Shown: one piece after another, positions 54,831 to 64,000 of the stretch
How the letters are laid out: each line of letters starts with the position of its first letter
How positions within the stretch are numbered: the first letter of the stretch is position 1
Assembly: GCF_000614185.1 (NCBI RefSeq)
Contig: NZ_BAKM01000003.1
Location: forward strand, 62,001-126,000
Origin: Phocaeicola sartorii JCM 17136 = DSM 21941
GTDB taxonomy: Bacteria > Bacteroidota > Bacteroidia > Bacteroidales > Bacteroidaceae
Length of the DNA stretch: 64,000 nt
Direction: 5' to 3'
Notes under the pieces: model-generated
Databases searched by the model: none
What the model was told of the DNA's origin: nothing
What the model saw: only the letters and a program-made list of their open reading frames with translations
Program-made: the position numbers and the translations under genes

Positions 54831-56043
54831 TTAAAAGTCAACCTTTATTTGTGATACCTCACGTATTATTGTACGATCTAACACACGCGCATAATGACGA
54901 GTCATCTGAACATTGGTATGTCCTAACATCTTAGCAACGCTCTCTATCGAGACACCAATTGGCCAAGGCAAAAGTGGCAAAAGTATGACGCGCAACATGA
55001 GTGGTCAATGTTTTTTTAATACCACAAATATCAGCCAGTTCCTTGAGGTACGCGTTCATTTTTTGATTACAAAGCACCGGAAAAAGTACACCATGTTTCC
55101 TGCAATATTCATTGGTGGAATACTTCTCCAATATCTTTAACGGTATTTCCATCAATGGAATGTTGCACATGATTTTGGTCTTCTGTCTCCCCTTTCGTAT
55201 CCACCTGACACCATTCGAGTCCTCCACAATATGCTCCTTTCTCAATCCGTGAATATCCGAAAAGGCCAAACCAGTGAAACAACAGAACACAAAAATATCC
55301 CGCACCTGACTCAGCCGTGGAATATCAATCTCCTTTGAAATCAGTTTTCGGATTTCCGAATCTTCCAAGAAGTCCGGCTCCACCTTATCCAACGAGAACC
55401 TGATTTCCAAAAACGGATCATTCTTCATCCATCCCTTGGCCAAAGCGATACGGATAATCTTCTTGAAGTTCTTCAGATACTTGGTGGCTGTATTATGACA
55501 ACACTTTTTCGAGGTTTTAAGCCAGAACTCGTAATCCTCAACAAACTGGCGGGAAACTTCATCCAAAAGAATATCTTTCTTATGATATGTCTCCCAGACA
55601 AAATCCTGAGTATGCTTCAAGGATGTCTCATAACGCTGCACGGTTGCAGGCGCCATGTCCGTACCGGACAATTGGGCGCATTTATCATTATGTTCACGGA
55701 AAACCTCAAACAGAGTACGTTGTACGGGGGCATCCTTACCCAAAAAACGCTCCAGGACACTGCCGGCAGAAACCGCTACACCTTCTATTTCCAGTTCACG
55801 CTGTATTTTCATTATCCTCAAACGGATAGAATCAAGATACAGATTTAGTTCCTTGTACTCACGCTTCTTTTCCAGAGCCTTTCCTTTTGCCACACTCCAA
55901 AATTCCGGAAGAATTGTTTTCTTCACTGAAGCGTCAACCCGGACTCCATTCACTGTAATTCTCATCATTATCGGAGCCTCACCGTTCCGATTCAATTTCG
56001 TCCTACGAATGTAGAACAATAGACAAAATGTTGTTCTTTCCAT
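54831..56043 (-). pseudogene. int: Tyrosine recombinase (ICE integrase), frameshifted before the catalytic Tyr
   Basis: The N-terminal part (LLFYIRRTKLNRNGEAPIMM) and SAM-like core (about 100-200) lead to a catalytic domain with Arg in FCCFTGLAFSDIHGL and the H-x-x-R box HVARHTFATFALAN. There the frame breaks because of one extra T in AATTGG at about 54959-54962. Removing it gives GVSIESVAKMLGHTNVQMTRHYARVLD with the nucleophile Tyr, and a TAA at 54831, for 403 residues. It points away from the nearby tRNA-Ser. In the frame as given the enzyme lacks its Tyr. A read error is plausible. Confidence 0.85.
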
Positions 56044-56061
56044 CTTACTTGTTTTTAATCA

Positions 56062-56069
56062 CAAAACTA
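56062..56069 (-). promoter_or_regulatory. -7 box of the integrase gene
   Basis: Reverse-strand TAGTTTTG fits TAnnTTTG and is 19 bases upstream of the integrase ATG at 56043. Confidence 0.4.
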
Positions 56070-56132
56070 AATTTCCAAGAGCAACAAGTCAAGATGCAAA
56101 ATACTGATAAACAATGAATTATTTACTTAATA

Positions 56133-56181
56133 GGTGTACCTGACATTGAAAGCAAACAGGTACACCGAATAGTACACCGAA
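56133..56181. repeat. GTACACC repeats, candidate integrase arm-type sites
   Basis: GGTGTACCTG (56133-56142) is inverted as CAGGTACACC (56157-56166). GTACACCGAA occurs twice in tandem (56160-56169 and 56172-56181). They lie between integrase and tRNA-Ser, where Int/Xis binding sites and the right attachment site are expected. Confidence 0.45.
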
Positions 56182-56222
56182 AGAATGCTTTGATATGCTT
56201 ATTTTTGCTATGCACCAAAAAC

Positions 56223-56258
56223 AAAAATCCCCGTAAAGTATTAATTTACAGGGATTTT
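56223..56258 (-). terminator. Terminator of tRNA-Ser
   Basis: AAAATCCCCGTAAA pairs with TTTACAGGGATTTT (one bulge). On the reverse strand it ends in T residues just after the tRNA gene. Confidence 0.6.
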
Positions 56259-56281
56259 CTTTGTTTTGCAATTCTTTCCAG

Positions 56282-56366
56282 CGGAGAGACAGGGATTCGA
56301 ACCCCGGGTACCTCGCAGTACAACGGTTTTCAAGACCGCCGCAATCGACCACTCTGCCACCTCTCC
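56282..56366 (-). tRNA. tRNA-Ser (anticodon UGA)
   Basis: 85 bases fold as a class II tRNA. The acceptor is GGAGAGG/TCTCTCC with discriminator G, the anticodon loop is CTTGAAA (anticodon UGA, reading UCA), there is a long variable arm, and the T-loop is GGTTCGAATCC. CCA is not encoded. It is the probable ICE landing neighbourhood. It is not a UGA suppressor, which would need anticodon UCA. Confidence 0.95.
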
Positions 56367-56468
56367 AAAACTCCTTTATCAGAAGTGCTTTCCGTTGAAA
56401 GCGTTGCAAAGGTACGACTTTATTTTAAATATGCAATACCTTTAGACCAGAAAAATTAAAGATTTTAT

Positions 56469-56476
56469 TATATTTG
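56469..56476 (+). promoter_or_regulatory. -7 box of the TPR/AraC gene
   Basis: TATATTTG fits TAnnTTTG and ends 23 bases before the ATG at 56500. Confidence 0.5.
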
Positions 56477-56499
56477 CACTCTCAACCGAATAAAAGCGT

Positions 56500-58249
56500 A
56501 TGAAACTAAAGTGTTTTTTCTTACTGTTATTGCTTTGGATACCCTTTTGTGTACAAGCGCAAAAGCGACCGGTCGTACTTGAGAAGCAGCTGGAAATCAT
56601 CAGAAAAGAACCTGATAACGGGGATGCGCTAAAGTTTCTATGCCAATATTATTTAAATAAAGGGGATTATTCCAAAACCATCACTTATGCCGAGATTATG
56701 AAAAACGTAGCGGACAAGACCAAAAAGCCTTTACTCCAACTCTATTCATATATCTACCAAGCACAAGCACAAATGATGAGCGGACGGGAAAAAACAGCCA
56801 AAAAGAACTTGAATCTTTCCCTTGAACTGGCAACCAAACTGAATAATGACTCAGCTTTGTTCTGTTTATGGCAATCTCGGACTCTATTCGGCAAATATTG
56901 AAACCGACTACTACCGTGCCATACGATGGCTTTATAAAGGTATCCAATTGGCACAACAAAATAATTTCCAACAACAATACGCTTTGCTTCTGGGCAATTT
57001 GGCAAATATCTACTATCTCAAAAAAGATACAGCCGGCACCAAATATGCATTAGAGTGTTATGAATTGGGACACAGCATGCGTAATCCATACGTCATTTAT
57101 TCCGGTGCTGTAAATTCCGCCTATATGTATTTTCTGATGAAGCAGAACGAGGAGGCAATGAAATATATCCATGAAGCCGAAACACTGATGCTGGAAAATG
57201 ACTTCTACGATCAGGCCCATACCTACAATCTCTTTGGCAACATATTATATGATATGGGCGAATATGCCCAAGCTTTGGAATATTACAAAAAGGCCATGAA
57301 AGACAAACAGGCGGCACAAACGTCCTCCATAGTCTATGCTCATCTGGGATATGCACGTGTACTGATGCACCAAAACAAACAAACAGAAGCTATTTTATTG
57401 TTAAAACAAGGTATTGCTATCTCTTATGCACGCGCCAACGCCATACATCGCAATGAACTATATGAAAATCTGTCCACCTGTTATGAACAATTACACCAAT
57501 ATCATAACGCACTGAACTATTACAAAATATTCCGTTTGGAGAACGACAGTCTTTTCAACAAGGATAAAGAAAGAGATTTAAGTGAAATGCGATTCAAATA
57601 CGACTCTGAGCGGCAGGAAAATTTGATAAAACAAAGCAAACTGGATGTAATGCGGAAAGAACAGCGCATACAGCAACAGACTTTCATTCTTATCATCATT
57701 GTAATCGTTTTAGGGTTACTTTATTACCTCTACCGCCGTAAAAACAAACTTTATTTAAGTATTGTCAAGCAAAACCAGGAAGCAATCAAAAGAGAAACGG
57801 AACTGAACCGCCGTATAAAAGAACTGGAGACCAGTGCACCTTCCATGAGTTCCGCTTCCGAGAAGTATGCATCTTCCTCACTGACCGATGAGAAAAGCCT
57901 AGAACTTTTCCGTACATTGGAACGTATCATGAGAGAAGAAAAAATTTACAAAGATAATTTTATAACAAAAGACAAAGTGGCGGATATTCTGGGAACCAAC
58001 CGCACCTATTTATCACGTATCATCAATGAACAGTCCAAATTATCCTTCACCCATTATGTAAACCGTTTCCGCATTGAAGAAGCTATCCGCCTGTTGTCCG
58101 ACCCCAATAATGAAACTCCGCTGAAAGCTATTTCAGCGGAATTGGGATTCAACTCCATCTCCACCTTTTATAATCTTTTCCAGTCCTCAGTGGGAATGAC
58201 ACCCTCCCAATATAGAAACAAAGTAATGGAACTCCAAAAAGGGCAATAG
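56500..58249 (+). pseudogene. TPR sensor with C-terminal AraC-type HTH, frameshifted
   Basis: Signal peptide (CFFLLLLLWIPFCVQAQ), TPR repeats (for example YAQALEYYKKAMKDKQAAQ) and one membrane helix (FILIIIVIVLGLLYYLY) are followed by a coiled coil and an AraC domain (ILGTNRTYLSRIINEQSKLS and ISAELGFNSISTFYNLFQSS). The first frame stops at 56901. Removing one T from the TTT run at 56856-56858 joins NNDSA to CSVYGNLGLYSANIE, giving about 582 residues. It is a one-component membrane regulator. Its ligand is unknown. No TGA is involved. Confidence 0.8.
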
Positions 58250-58379
58250 ACTATCTATTTGCTCTTTTTTTATTCTGAAAACGGCAATTGCCGATATTTA
58301 TATAGGTACAGAAGGGTATATCTAAGATATTATCCCTTACTTTGCGATACGAATATTAATCCAAATTAAAATACACGTA

Positions 58380-60406
58380 ATGAAAAAGAAGTTTTTTTTA
58401 AGTTGCCTCTTGATCGTTATGGCACTGCTTCCTGCAGTTGCCAGATTCAAGATCCGGTACAATTCAAGACCGAGTTAAAGACGATTTCCGACACGGAAGC
58501 ACAAATAGTATTCACTGGCAAAATTGATGCCGGATGGCATGTATATTCTACAGACCTTCCTTCGGGCGGTCCTATTTCCGCCACATTCAATGTAGATAAG
58601 AAAGAAGGTGTGGAACTAGTAGGAGAACTCACCCCACAAGGTAAAGAAATTGAAAACTTCGACAAGGTGTTTGAAATGAAATTACGTTACTTTGAAAACA
58701 CCGCCATTTTTATTCAGAAACTAAAGATAACCGGTGCCACTTACATGATAGAAGGTTACATGGAATTCGGTGCCTGCAACGATGAAAACTGCCTGCCTCC
58801 TACTGAGGTTCCGTTCTCTTTCTCCGGAAAAGGAGTTGCCGCTGCCACTACAGCCAAGACTACTGAACCCGCAGAAACAGCCCCGACGGAAGTTCCAGTA
58901 ACGGAAACACCCGCTACAACTACCGCAACAGATAGTGCCACAACTGCCGCCCTGATCGGCAATGACAAGGCCGTACAGGATTATTGGACTCCGGTTATCC
59001 AAGAGCTGAACGCATTCGGTGAAACAACATCACAACAAGACCGTTCATGGATCTACATCTTCTTTGCCGGATTTATCGGTGGATTGCTTGCCTTATTCAC
59101 TCCCTGTGTATGGCCCATCATCCCGATGACAGTAAGTTTCTTCTTAAAACGCAGCAAAGACAAAAAGAAAGGAATCCGTGACGCATGGACTTATGGTGCA
59201 TCCATCGTAGTGATCTACGTATTATTAGGCCTTGCCATAACCTTGATATTCGGTGCCAGTGCCTTGAACGCACTTTCCACGAATGCTGTCTTTAACATTT
59301 TCTTCTGCTTGATGCTGATTGTGTTCGCCGCCTCTTTCTTCGGAGCATTCGAACTGACTCTCCCCTCCAAATGGAGCAACGCGGTAGACAGCAAAGCGGA
59401 GCAGACCAGTGGCTTGTTAAGCATCTTCCTGATGGCGTTCACACTGTCGTTGGTTTCATTCTCATGCACAGGTCCCATCATCGGCTTTTTATTAGTAGAA
59501 GTTTCTACGACAGGCAGTGTGGTCGCCCCTGCTATCGGCATGTTAGGGTTTGCTCTTGCATTAGCATTACCGTTCACACTGTTTGCCATGTTCCCATCAT
59601 GGTTGAAATCCATGCCTAAATCCGGTGGCTGGATGAATGTTATCAAAGTAGTATTAGGTTTCCTTGAACTCGCATTTGCTTTGAAATTCCTGTCGGTTGC
59701 CGACCTGGCATACGGATGGGGAATTCTAGACCGTGAGACATTCCTTGCTTTGTGGATCGTGATCTTCGCTTTGTTAGGCTTCTATCTGCTGGGCAAGATC
59801 AAATTCCCCCACGATGACGATGATGACAAAGTAGGTGTCGCCCGTTTCTTTATGGCTCTGATCTCACTGGCATTCGCAGTATATATGGTACCCGGCTTAT
59901 GGGGGGCTCCTTTGAAAGCTGTCAGCGCGTTCGCTCCTCCTATGAATACACAAGACTTCAACTTATATACCAACGAAGTACATGCTCAGTTTGATGACTA
60001 CGATGCCGGTATGGAATATGCAAAACGCACCGGAAAACCGGTAATGCTCGACTTTACAGGCTACGGATGTGTAAACTGCCGTAAAATGGAAGCTGCTGTA
60101 TGGACCGACCCGAAAGTAAACAAACTGATGACCGAAGACTATGTACTGATTACTTTGTTCGTTGATAACAAAACCCCACTGCCCGAGCACATTAAAGTGA
60201 TGGAGAACGGCAAGGAACGTACACTACGCACGATCGGTGATAAATGGAGCTACCTGCAACGCTCTAAATTCGGTGCCAACGCACAACCTTTCTACGTATT
60301 GATTGACAATGAGGGAAAACCATTGAATAAATCATACTCATACGATGAGGATATAGACAAATATGTCGATTTCCTTCAGACAGGATTACAAAACTATAAA
60401 AAATAA
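58380..60406 (+). pseudogene. dsbD: DsbD-like protein-disulfide reductase, frameshifted in the signal-peptide region
   Basis: The ATG at 58380 gives MKKKFFLSCLLIVMALLPAVA. Restoring one C at 58441 (GCCAG to GCCCAG) joins it to QIQDPVQFKTELKTI. The periplasmic DsbD N-terminal domain has FGACNDENCLPP, the membrane domain has its conserved Cys residues (TPCVWPIIPM; SFSCTGPIIG), and the C-terminal thioredoxin domain has GCVNCRKME. Repaired length is about 676 residues. It carries electrons from the cytoplasm to periplasmic oxidoreductases. The damage is in a likely host housekeeping gene, which favours read error for this class of lesion. Confidence 0.88.
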
Positions 60407-60544
60407 CCAAAGTGTGTCAAAAGCCGGAGGGGAGTCAAAACTAAGTAAACCTATCACAAAAAGACAAAACAGATGATCGTTTTATTCAAGTTTTGACACA
60501 CCTCCAAAAAGACTTTTGCAAGACCCCTTAATAATATATCTACT

Positions 60545-61840
60545 ATGATCGCTAAACCAGAAAGAGAGCAAATCATTGCCCTTATAAATCGCGAGGTAGT
60601 TCCGGCTATCGGATGCACAGAACCCATAGCTGTAGCTCTTTGTGTAGCAAAAGCAACTGAAACGCTAGGTAAAAGACCTGAAAAGATCAAAGCCTTACTC
60701 AGCGCCAATATTCTAAAAAATGCCATGGGAGTAGGCATCCCGGGGACAGGAATGATTGGACTACCTATCGCCATCGCCTTAGGTGCATTGATCGGGAAAT
60801 CCGAATATCAGCTGGAAGTCTTAAAAGACAGTACCCCTGAAGCCGTAGAAGAGGGTAAGAAACTGATTGATTCCCAAGCCATCTCTATCGGGCTGAAAGA
60901 GGATATAGAAGAAAAACTATACATCGAAATTAGCTGTGAGGCTGACGGTGATAAAGCTACGGCCATCATTGCTTGCGGACATACCAATTTTGTATATGTG
61001 GCCCTCAACAGCCAAGTCTTACTAAACAAACAGACTAGCTCCACCTGCAATGAAGATGCCATAGAGCCGGAGCTGAACTTACGGAAAGTGTACGATTTCG
61101 CCACCACCACACCGCTGGATGAAATCCGTTTTATCCTTGAAACCAAACGCTTGAACAAAGCGGCAGCCGAACGGTCTTTCAAAGGGAACTACGGTCACGA
61201 ATTAGGCAAGATTCTGAAAAGCAGCAAAAGCGAAGAACAACTATTGGGAAGTAACACATTTACCCATATCCTTTCTTACACCTCGGCAGCTTGTGACGCA
61301 CGTATGGCGGGAGCCATGATTCCTGTCATGAGCAACTCGGGAAGTGGAAACCAAGGAATTACAGCCACCCTGCCGGTAGTGGTTTATGCCGAGGACAACC
61401 ATAAATCAGAAGAGGAATTGATCCGTGCGCTGACACTCAGTCACCTGACAGTGATCTACATCAAACAAAGTCTGGGACGTCTGTCTGCATTATGTGGCTG
61501 TGTAGTAGCGGCAACTGGCTCCAGTTGTGGTATCACTTACTTGATGGGAGGCACTTACGAACAAATCACTTTTGCCGTACAGAATATGATTGCCAACCTG
61601 ACAGGTATGATTTGTGACGGGGCCAAGCCCAGTTGTGCTCTGAAATTGAGCAGTGGTGTCTCTACTGCCGTATTTTCAGCCATACTGGCGATGGAACACA
61701 AGTGCGTATCATCGGTGGAAGGCATCATTGATGATGATGTGGACCGCAGCATCCGCAACCTGACCAGAATCGGCTCACAGGGCATGAATGAGACCGACAA
61801 GCTGGTATTGGATATCATGACACATAAACAATGTGACTAA
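60545..61840 (+). CDS. L-cysteine desulfidase-like/UPF0597 (serine dehydratase alpha) protein, 431 aa
   Basis: The family opening REVVPAIGCTEPIAVALC, the GIPGTGMIGLPIAIALGAL and TSAACDARMAGAMIPVMSNS blocks and the Cys-rich GRLSALCGCVVAATGSSCGI block match UPF0597/CyuA-like iron-sulfur enzymes. They degrade cysteine to pyruvate, ammonia and sulfide. Length matches the family. Ends in TAA before a hairpin terminator. Confidence 0.9.
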   Translation: MIAKPEREQIIALINREVVPAIGCTEPIAVALCVAKATETLGKRPEKIKALLSANILKNAMGVGIPGTGMIGLPIAIALGALIGKSEYQLEVLKDSTPEAVEEGKKLIDSQAISIGLKEDIEEKLYIEISCEADGDKATAIIACGHTNFVYVALNSQVLLNKQTSSTCNEDAIEPELNLRKVYDFATTTPLDEIRFILETKRLNKAAAERSFKGNYGHELGKILKSSKSEEQLLGSNTFTHILSYTSAACDARMAGAMIPVMSNSGSGNQGITATLPVVVYAEDNHKSEEELIRALTLSHLTVIYIKQSLGRLSALCGCVVAATGSSCGITYLMGGTYEQITFAVQNMIANLTGMICDGAKPSCALKLSSGVSTAVFSAILAMEHKCVSSVEGIIDDDVDRSIRNLTRIGSQGMNETDKLVLDIMTHKQCD

Positions 61841-61870
61841 AGATATAGATAGAGACAAGAGAGTCAAAAA

Positions 61871-61915
61871 AACGAATCAGGCACAGATTGCACAAGCACC
61901 CGTGTCTGATTCGTT
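61871..61915 (+). terminator. Terminator after the UPF0597 gene
   Basis: AACGAATCAGGCAC pairs with GTGTCTGATTCGTT (one G-T pair), followed by TTC-rich sequence. It also faces the convergent acetyltransferase gene. Confidence 0.7.
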
Positions 61916-61918
61916 TTC

Positions 61919-62197
61919 TTACTCCACTAACATATCTTTATATTGGGTATGCCGGGTAAAGAATATTTTCGCAAAAGAGCAAGTAGGACGTATTTTAAAC
62001 CCTCCGACCGAAGCGTATCTCACAGCAGCCTCAGTCAAAGCCTGAGCTATTCCCTGCCCTTCCAGTTGTGGAGGGACTATTGTATGAAGGATATCTAGAA
62101 CTCCGTTCTTTTCGTCATATTGCAAATAGGCGATTTGTCCCGATTCAAATACTTCAAAACGGTTTACTTTCTCGTCATGTATAACTGTATGTTCCAT
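61919..62197 (-). CDS. Small GNAT-like N-acetyltransferase (YidJ/NATD1 type), 92 aa
   Basis: The short Gcn5-related fold has GQIAYLQYDEKNGVLDILHTIV (cited in part), the acyl-CoA loop QLEGQGIAQAL, and a C-terminal CSFAKIFF pattern with Cys. This is the NATD1-like minimal acetyltransferase group. It stands alone in a convergent position. Substrate unknown. Confidence 0.8.
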   Translation of the reverse strand: MEHTVIHDEKVNRFEVFESGQIAYLQYDEKNGVLDILHTIVPPQLEGQGIAQALTEAAVRYASVGGFKIRPTCSFAKIFFTRHTQYKDMLVE

Positions 62198-62412
62198 TTT
62201 ATAATGATTTTAATGTACGACTATTATGAATAAAAACAATAATAGAATGGAATTGTTTTTACTCACAGACGAAATCTACCACAGAACACATGTCGGTTGA
62301 CGAGGTTCCGATATAGACTTTAAACCTTCCAGAAACAACCGGTATCACCATAAAACTTCAAATCATCCATAGTTATAGAAGAAGTAATCACCTTTTCCTC
62401 CGGATCGGAAAA

Positions 62413-64000
62413 TCATCCGTCCTCCTTACATTGATAAGCCGAAGGCAACATTCCAAATTCCTCCTTGAAATATTTACTGAAATACTTCGGATTATTAAAA
62501 CCCACCTGATAGGCTATTTCTGAAATATTCTGTTGACTTTCACGGAGCAACCAGGCAGCCCGTTTCAAGCGGATAACACGAATAAACTCGATAGGAGTCT
62601 TACCGGTAACAGCCAATAACTTCTTATACAAATGAACACGGCTCATCCCCAATTCCCTGCTTAACTCTTCTACAGACAAATCACTGCGTGCCATATTTTC
62701 CTCCACATACTTCACAGCATGATCTATCAGTTTTTCATCCATCGAAGTAATGGCCACCTCACGCGCAATGGGATCAATAAGAACATGATCCCGAAGCGAA
62801 TTCAATTTCTCTTCCGCATCCAAAGAGAATGACGCAGTCCCCTTCCTTCCGCCAGAAACAGCAGTCACGGCCTCCGGCAATTCCTCCGGTGGAACAATCT
62901 GAGTTATTATCTCATTATCCTCCCCTTCAACCAATTGAATCACCGTTGCCCTTTGTGGAGCAATTGTTGAGATTGTTTCTATATTTCTTTCTTCCACAAT
63001 TTCTTCCGCATTATCGGATTCCAATCTTCGGATATCCTCCTCCAACCCCTCTATCGTTATTATATGATTTGATTCTTCTTCCGGCTCCGCCCCGGCATCA
63101 GGCGCCGCATGAGGCTCCGGAACTTGAAGTGTGGATACGTCTTCTACGAGGCTGCCTGCTACTTGTGCCTGTTCCGCCTCCGCTGGTTTACTACCGGAAC
63201 ATTTTACCGGAATGTGGACAACAAAGACACAACCTGCAGGAACATTGTCCATAACTTTCACCGTACCACCATGAAGCTTGACAAAATCACGTGCAATGGT
63301 CAGACCTATTCCGCTACCAGAAAGCTCTATGTCCGGATTATCCACTTGATAAAAACGTTCAAAAACCCGTTCTTTGTCTTCCTCGCTGATACCGACACCT
63401 GTATCGGCCACTCTGACCTCCAGCATTTCCTGAGATTCCTGTCCTTCCGCCAAACCGACAAACACGTCCACTCTTCCACCACTGCGGGTGAATTTAAAAG
63501 CATTAGGGAACAAATAGCGTCCCAACAACAATACAGCAACCGCCAAACATCCGTAAATAACATACGCCCAAACAGAAAGCCAGAAAGGAGGATAGACAAC
63601 AATCTTTAATGAAGCTTCTTCACCCCCGCCATATCCGTCACCATTTATCGCTTTCACTTTCAGCATATAGGTTCCGGGGGACAGATTGGTATAGGTTACT
63701 TCGCCATAGGCAGTGGTCAACCAACCATCATTGAAACCTTCCAGTTTATAGACATATTCCGTTTTCTCCGGCAAGATATAGTTGTCAGAAGCAAACTGCA
63801 CGCTGAACATATTCTGCTCATAGCTCAATTTTATCTGATCCACCTTATTCAAGACCTTATCCAAAATAATTCTGCCTTCATATTCCTTGCCCACCTTTAC
63901 TTCTTCATTGAACAAGAACAAGCGGGTAAACATCACCTTGGGACATTTTTTATTGTATTTAATATCATCCGGCCGGAAGCGATTAACACCATACAACCCT
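62413..64000 (-). CDS. HTCS-derived sensor/AraC regulator without HisKA and receiver domains, partial (5' end outside window)
   Basis: The open frame runs off the right edge. In order: a Y_Y_Y beta-sandwich (VYKLEGFNDGWLTTAYGEVT), a membrane helix (YVIYGCLAVAVLLLGRYLF), then directly an HATPase (NAFKFTRSGG, DTGVGI, ERFYQVD, GSGIGLTIARDF). A linker of about 130 acidic residues and a C-terminal AraC domain follow (SRVHLYKKLLAVTGKTPIE; NISEIAYQVGFNNPKYFSKYF). The HisKA segment with its phosphoacceptor His, and the receiver with its Asp, which flank the HATPase in normal hybrid two-component systems, are absent. Stop TGA at 62413. Confidence 0.8.
   Translation of the reverse strand, partial: GLYGVNRFRPDDIKYNKKCPKVMFTRLFLFNEEVKVGKEYEGRIILDKVLNKVDQIKLSYEQNMFSVQFASDNYILPEKTEYVYKLEGFNDGWLTTAYGEVTYTNLSPGTYMLKVKAINGDGYGGGEEASLKIVVYPPFWLSVWAYVIYGCLAVAVLLLGRYLFPNAFKFTRSGGRVDVFVGLAEGQESQEMLEVRVADTGVGISEEDKERVFERFYQVDNPDIELSGSGIGLTIARDFVKLHGGTVKVMDNVPAGCVFVVHIPVKCSGSKPAEAEQAQVAGSLVEDVSTLQVPEPHAAPDAGAEPEEESNHIITIEGLEEDIRRLESDNAEEIVEERNIETISTIAPQRATVIQLVEGEDNEIITQIVPPEELPEAVTAVSGGRKGTASFSLDAEEKLNSLRDHVLIDPIAREVAITSMDEKLIDHAVKYVEENMARSDLSVEELSRELGMSRVHLYKKLLAVTGKTPIEFIRVIRLKRAAWLLRESQQNISEIAYQVGFNNPKYFSKYFKEEFGMLPSAYQCKEDG

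Noticed and set aside
56282-56366. tRNA-Ser with anticodon UGA as the suppressor for the TGA codons
   Set aside because: Anticodon UGA reads the codon UCA. A UGA suppressor must carry anticodon UCA, and the TGA sites are Trp and not Ser positions.
58403-58500. Start of the DsbD-like protein at 58403
   Set aside because: It gives a non-signal N-terminus. The ATG at 58380 with one restored base gives a normal signal peptide joined to the mature domain.

Overview
The window is about 64 kb from a gut Bacteroides/Phocaeicola-type member of the Bacteroidales. The evidence is TonB receptors with FecR/ECF control, DUF4249 lipoproteins, LytTR and HTCS-like regulators, promoter boxes of the TAnnTTTG type, and a CTnDOT-like conjugation operon. 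An integrative conjugative element (ICE) fills roughly 15.2-56.2 kb and is flanked by chromosomal genes.

Left chromosomal part (1-14.4 kb): a truncated TonB receptor faces a TPR regulator with a broken 3' end. Next come small outer-membrane and lipoprotein genes. An operon follows (sigma factor, FecR anti-sigma, TonB receptor, DUF4249 lipoprotein, porin-like protein), and then a LytS/LytTR two-component pair.

ICE: the left end carries stacked palindromes and a ParB-containing accessory operon (15.5-19.8 kb). The leftward transfer operon (traA to traQ plus an M48 protease) spans 33.9-20.7 kb. An AT-rich AGCTAT repeat tract separates it from the rightward mobA-mobB-coupling-protein operon. Cargo inserted there is a single-chain SIR2-APAZ-Argonaute protein. 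DUF3945, DUF1896 and a 1.8 kb-residue-scale (about 1786 aa) methylase/SNF2-helicase protein follow. The right end holds an excisionase-like HTH gene, a PIN-like membrane protein, a RES-domain NADase-type toxin and a tyrosine integrase beside tRNA-Ser(UGA).

The main observation concerns the transfer module (20.2-49.7 kb). Sixteen in-frame TGA codons interrupt eleven otherwise well-formed genes, and all sit where tryptophan is expected (several at family-invariant Trp). No in-frame TAA or TAG was seen there, and all 24 genes of the module end in TAA or TAG. ICE genes outside the module often end in TGA. This is the signature of UGA read as Trp, or of efficient regulated readthrough, confined to a conjugation module. 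No UGA-suppressor tRNA was found in the window. Three nine-codon leader-like peptides, each ending Tyr-(Tyr/Phe)-Asp-(Ser/Thr)-Gly-UGA inside a hairpin, lie between traD and traE.

A separate layer of single-base frameshifts, mostly lost bases in short homopolymers, affects both host and ICE genes. These look like sequencing errors or a mutator strain and should not be confused with the TGA pattern.

Right chromosomal part (56.3-64 kb): a TPR/AraC regulator, a DsbD-like thiol-disulfide protein, an L-cysteine desulfidase/UPF0597 protein, a small acetyltransferase, and a partial HTCS-derived sensor that lacks the usual phosphotransfer domains.
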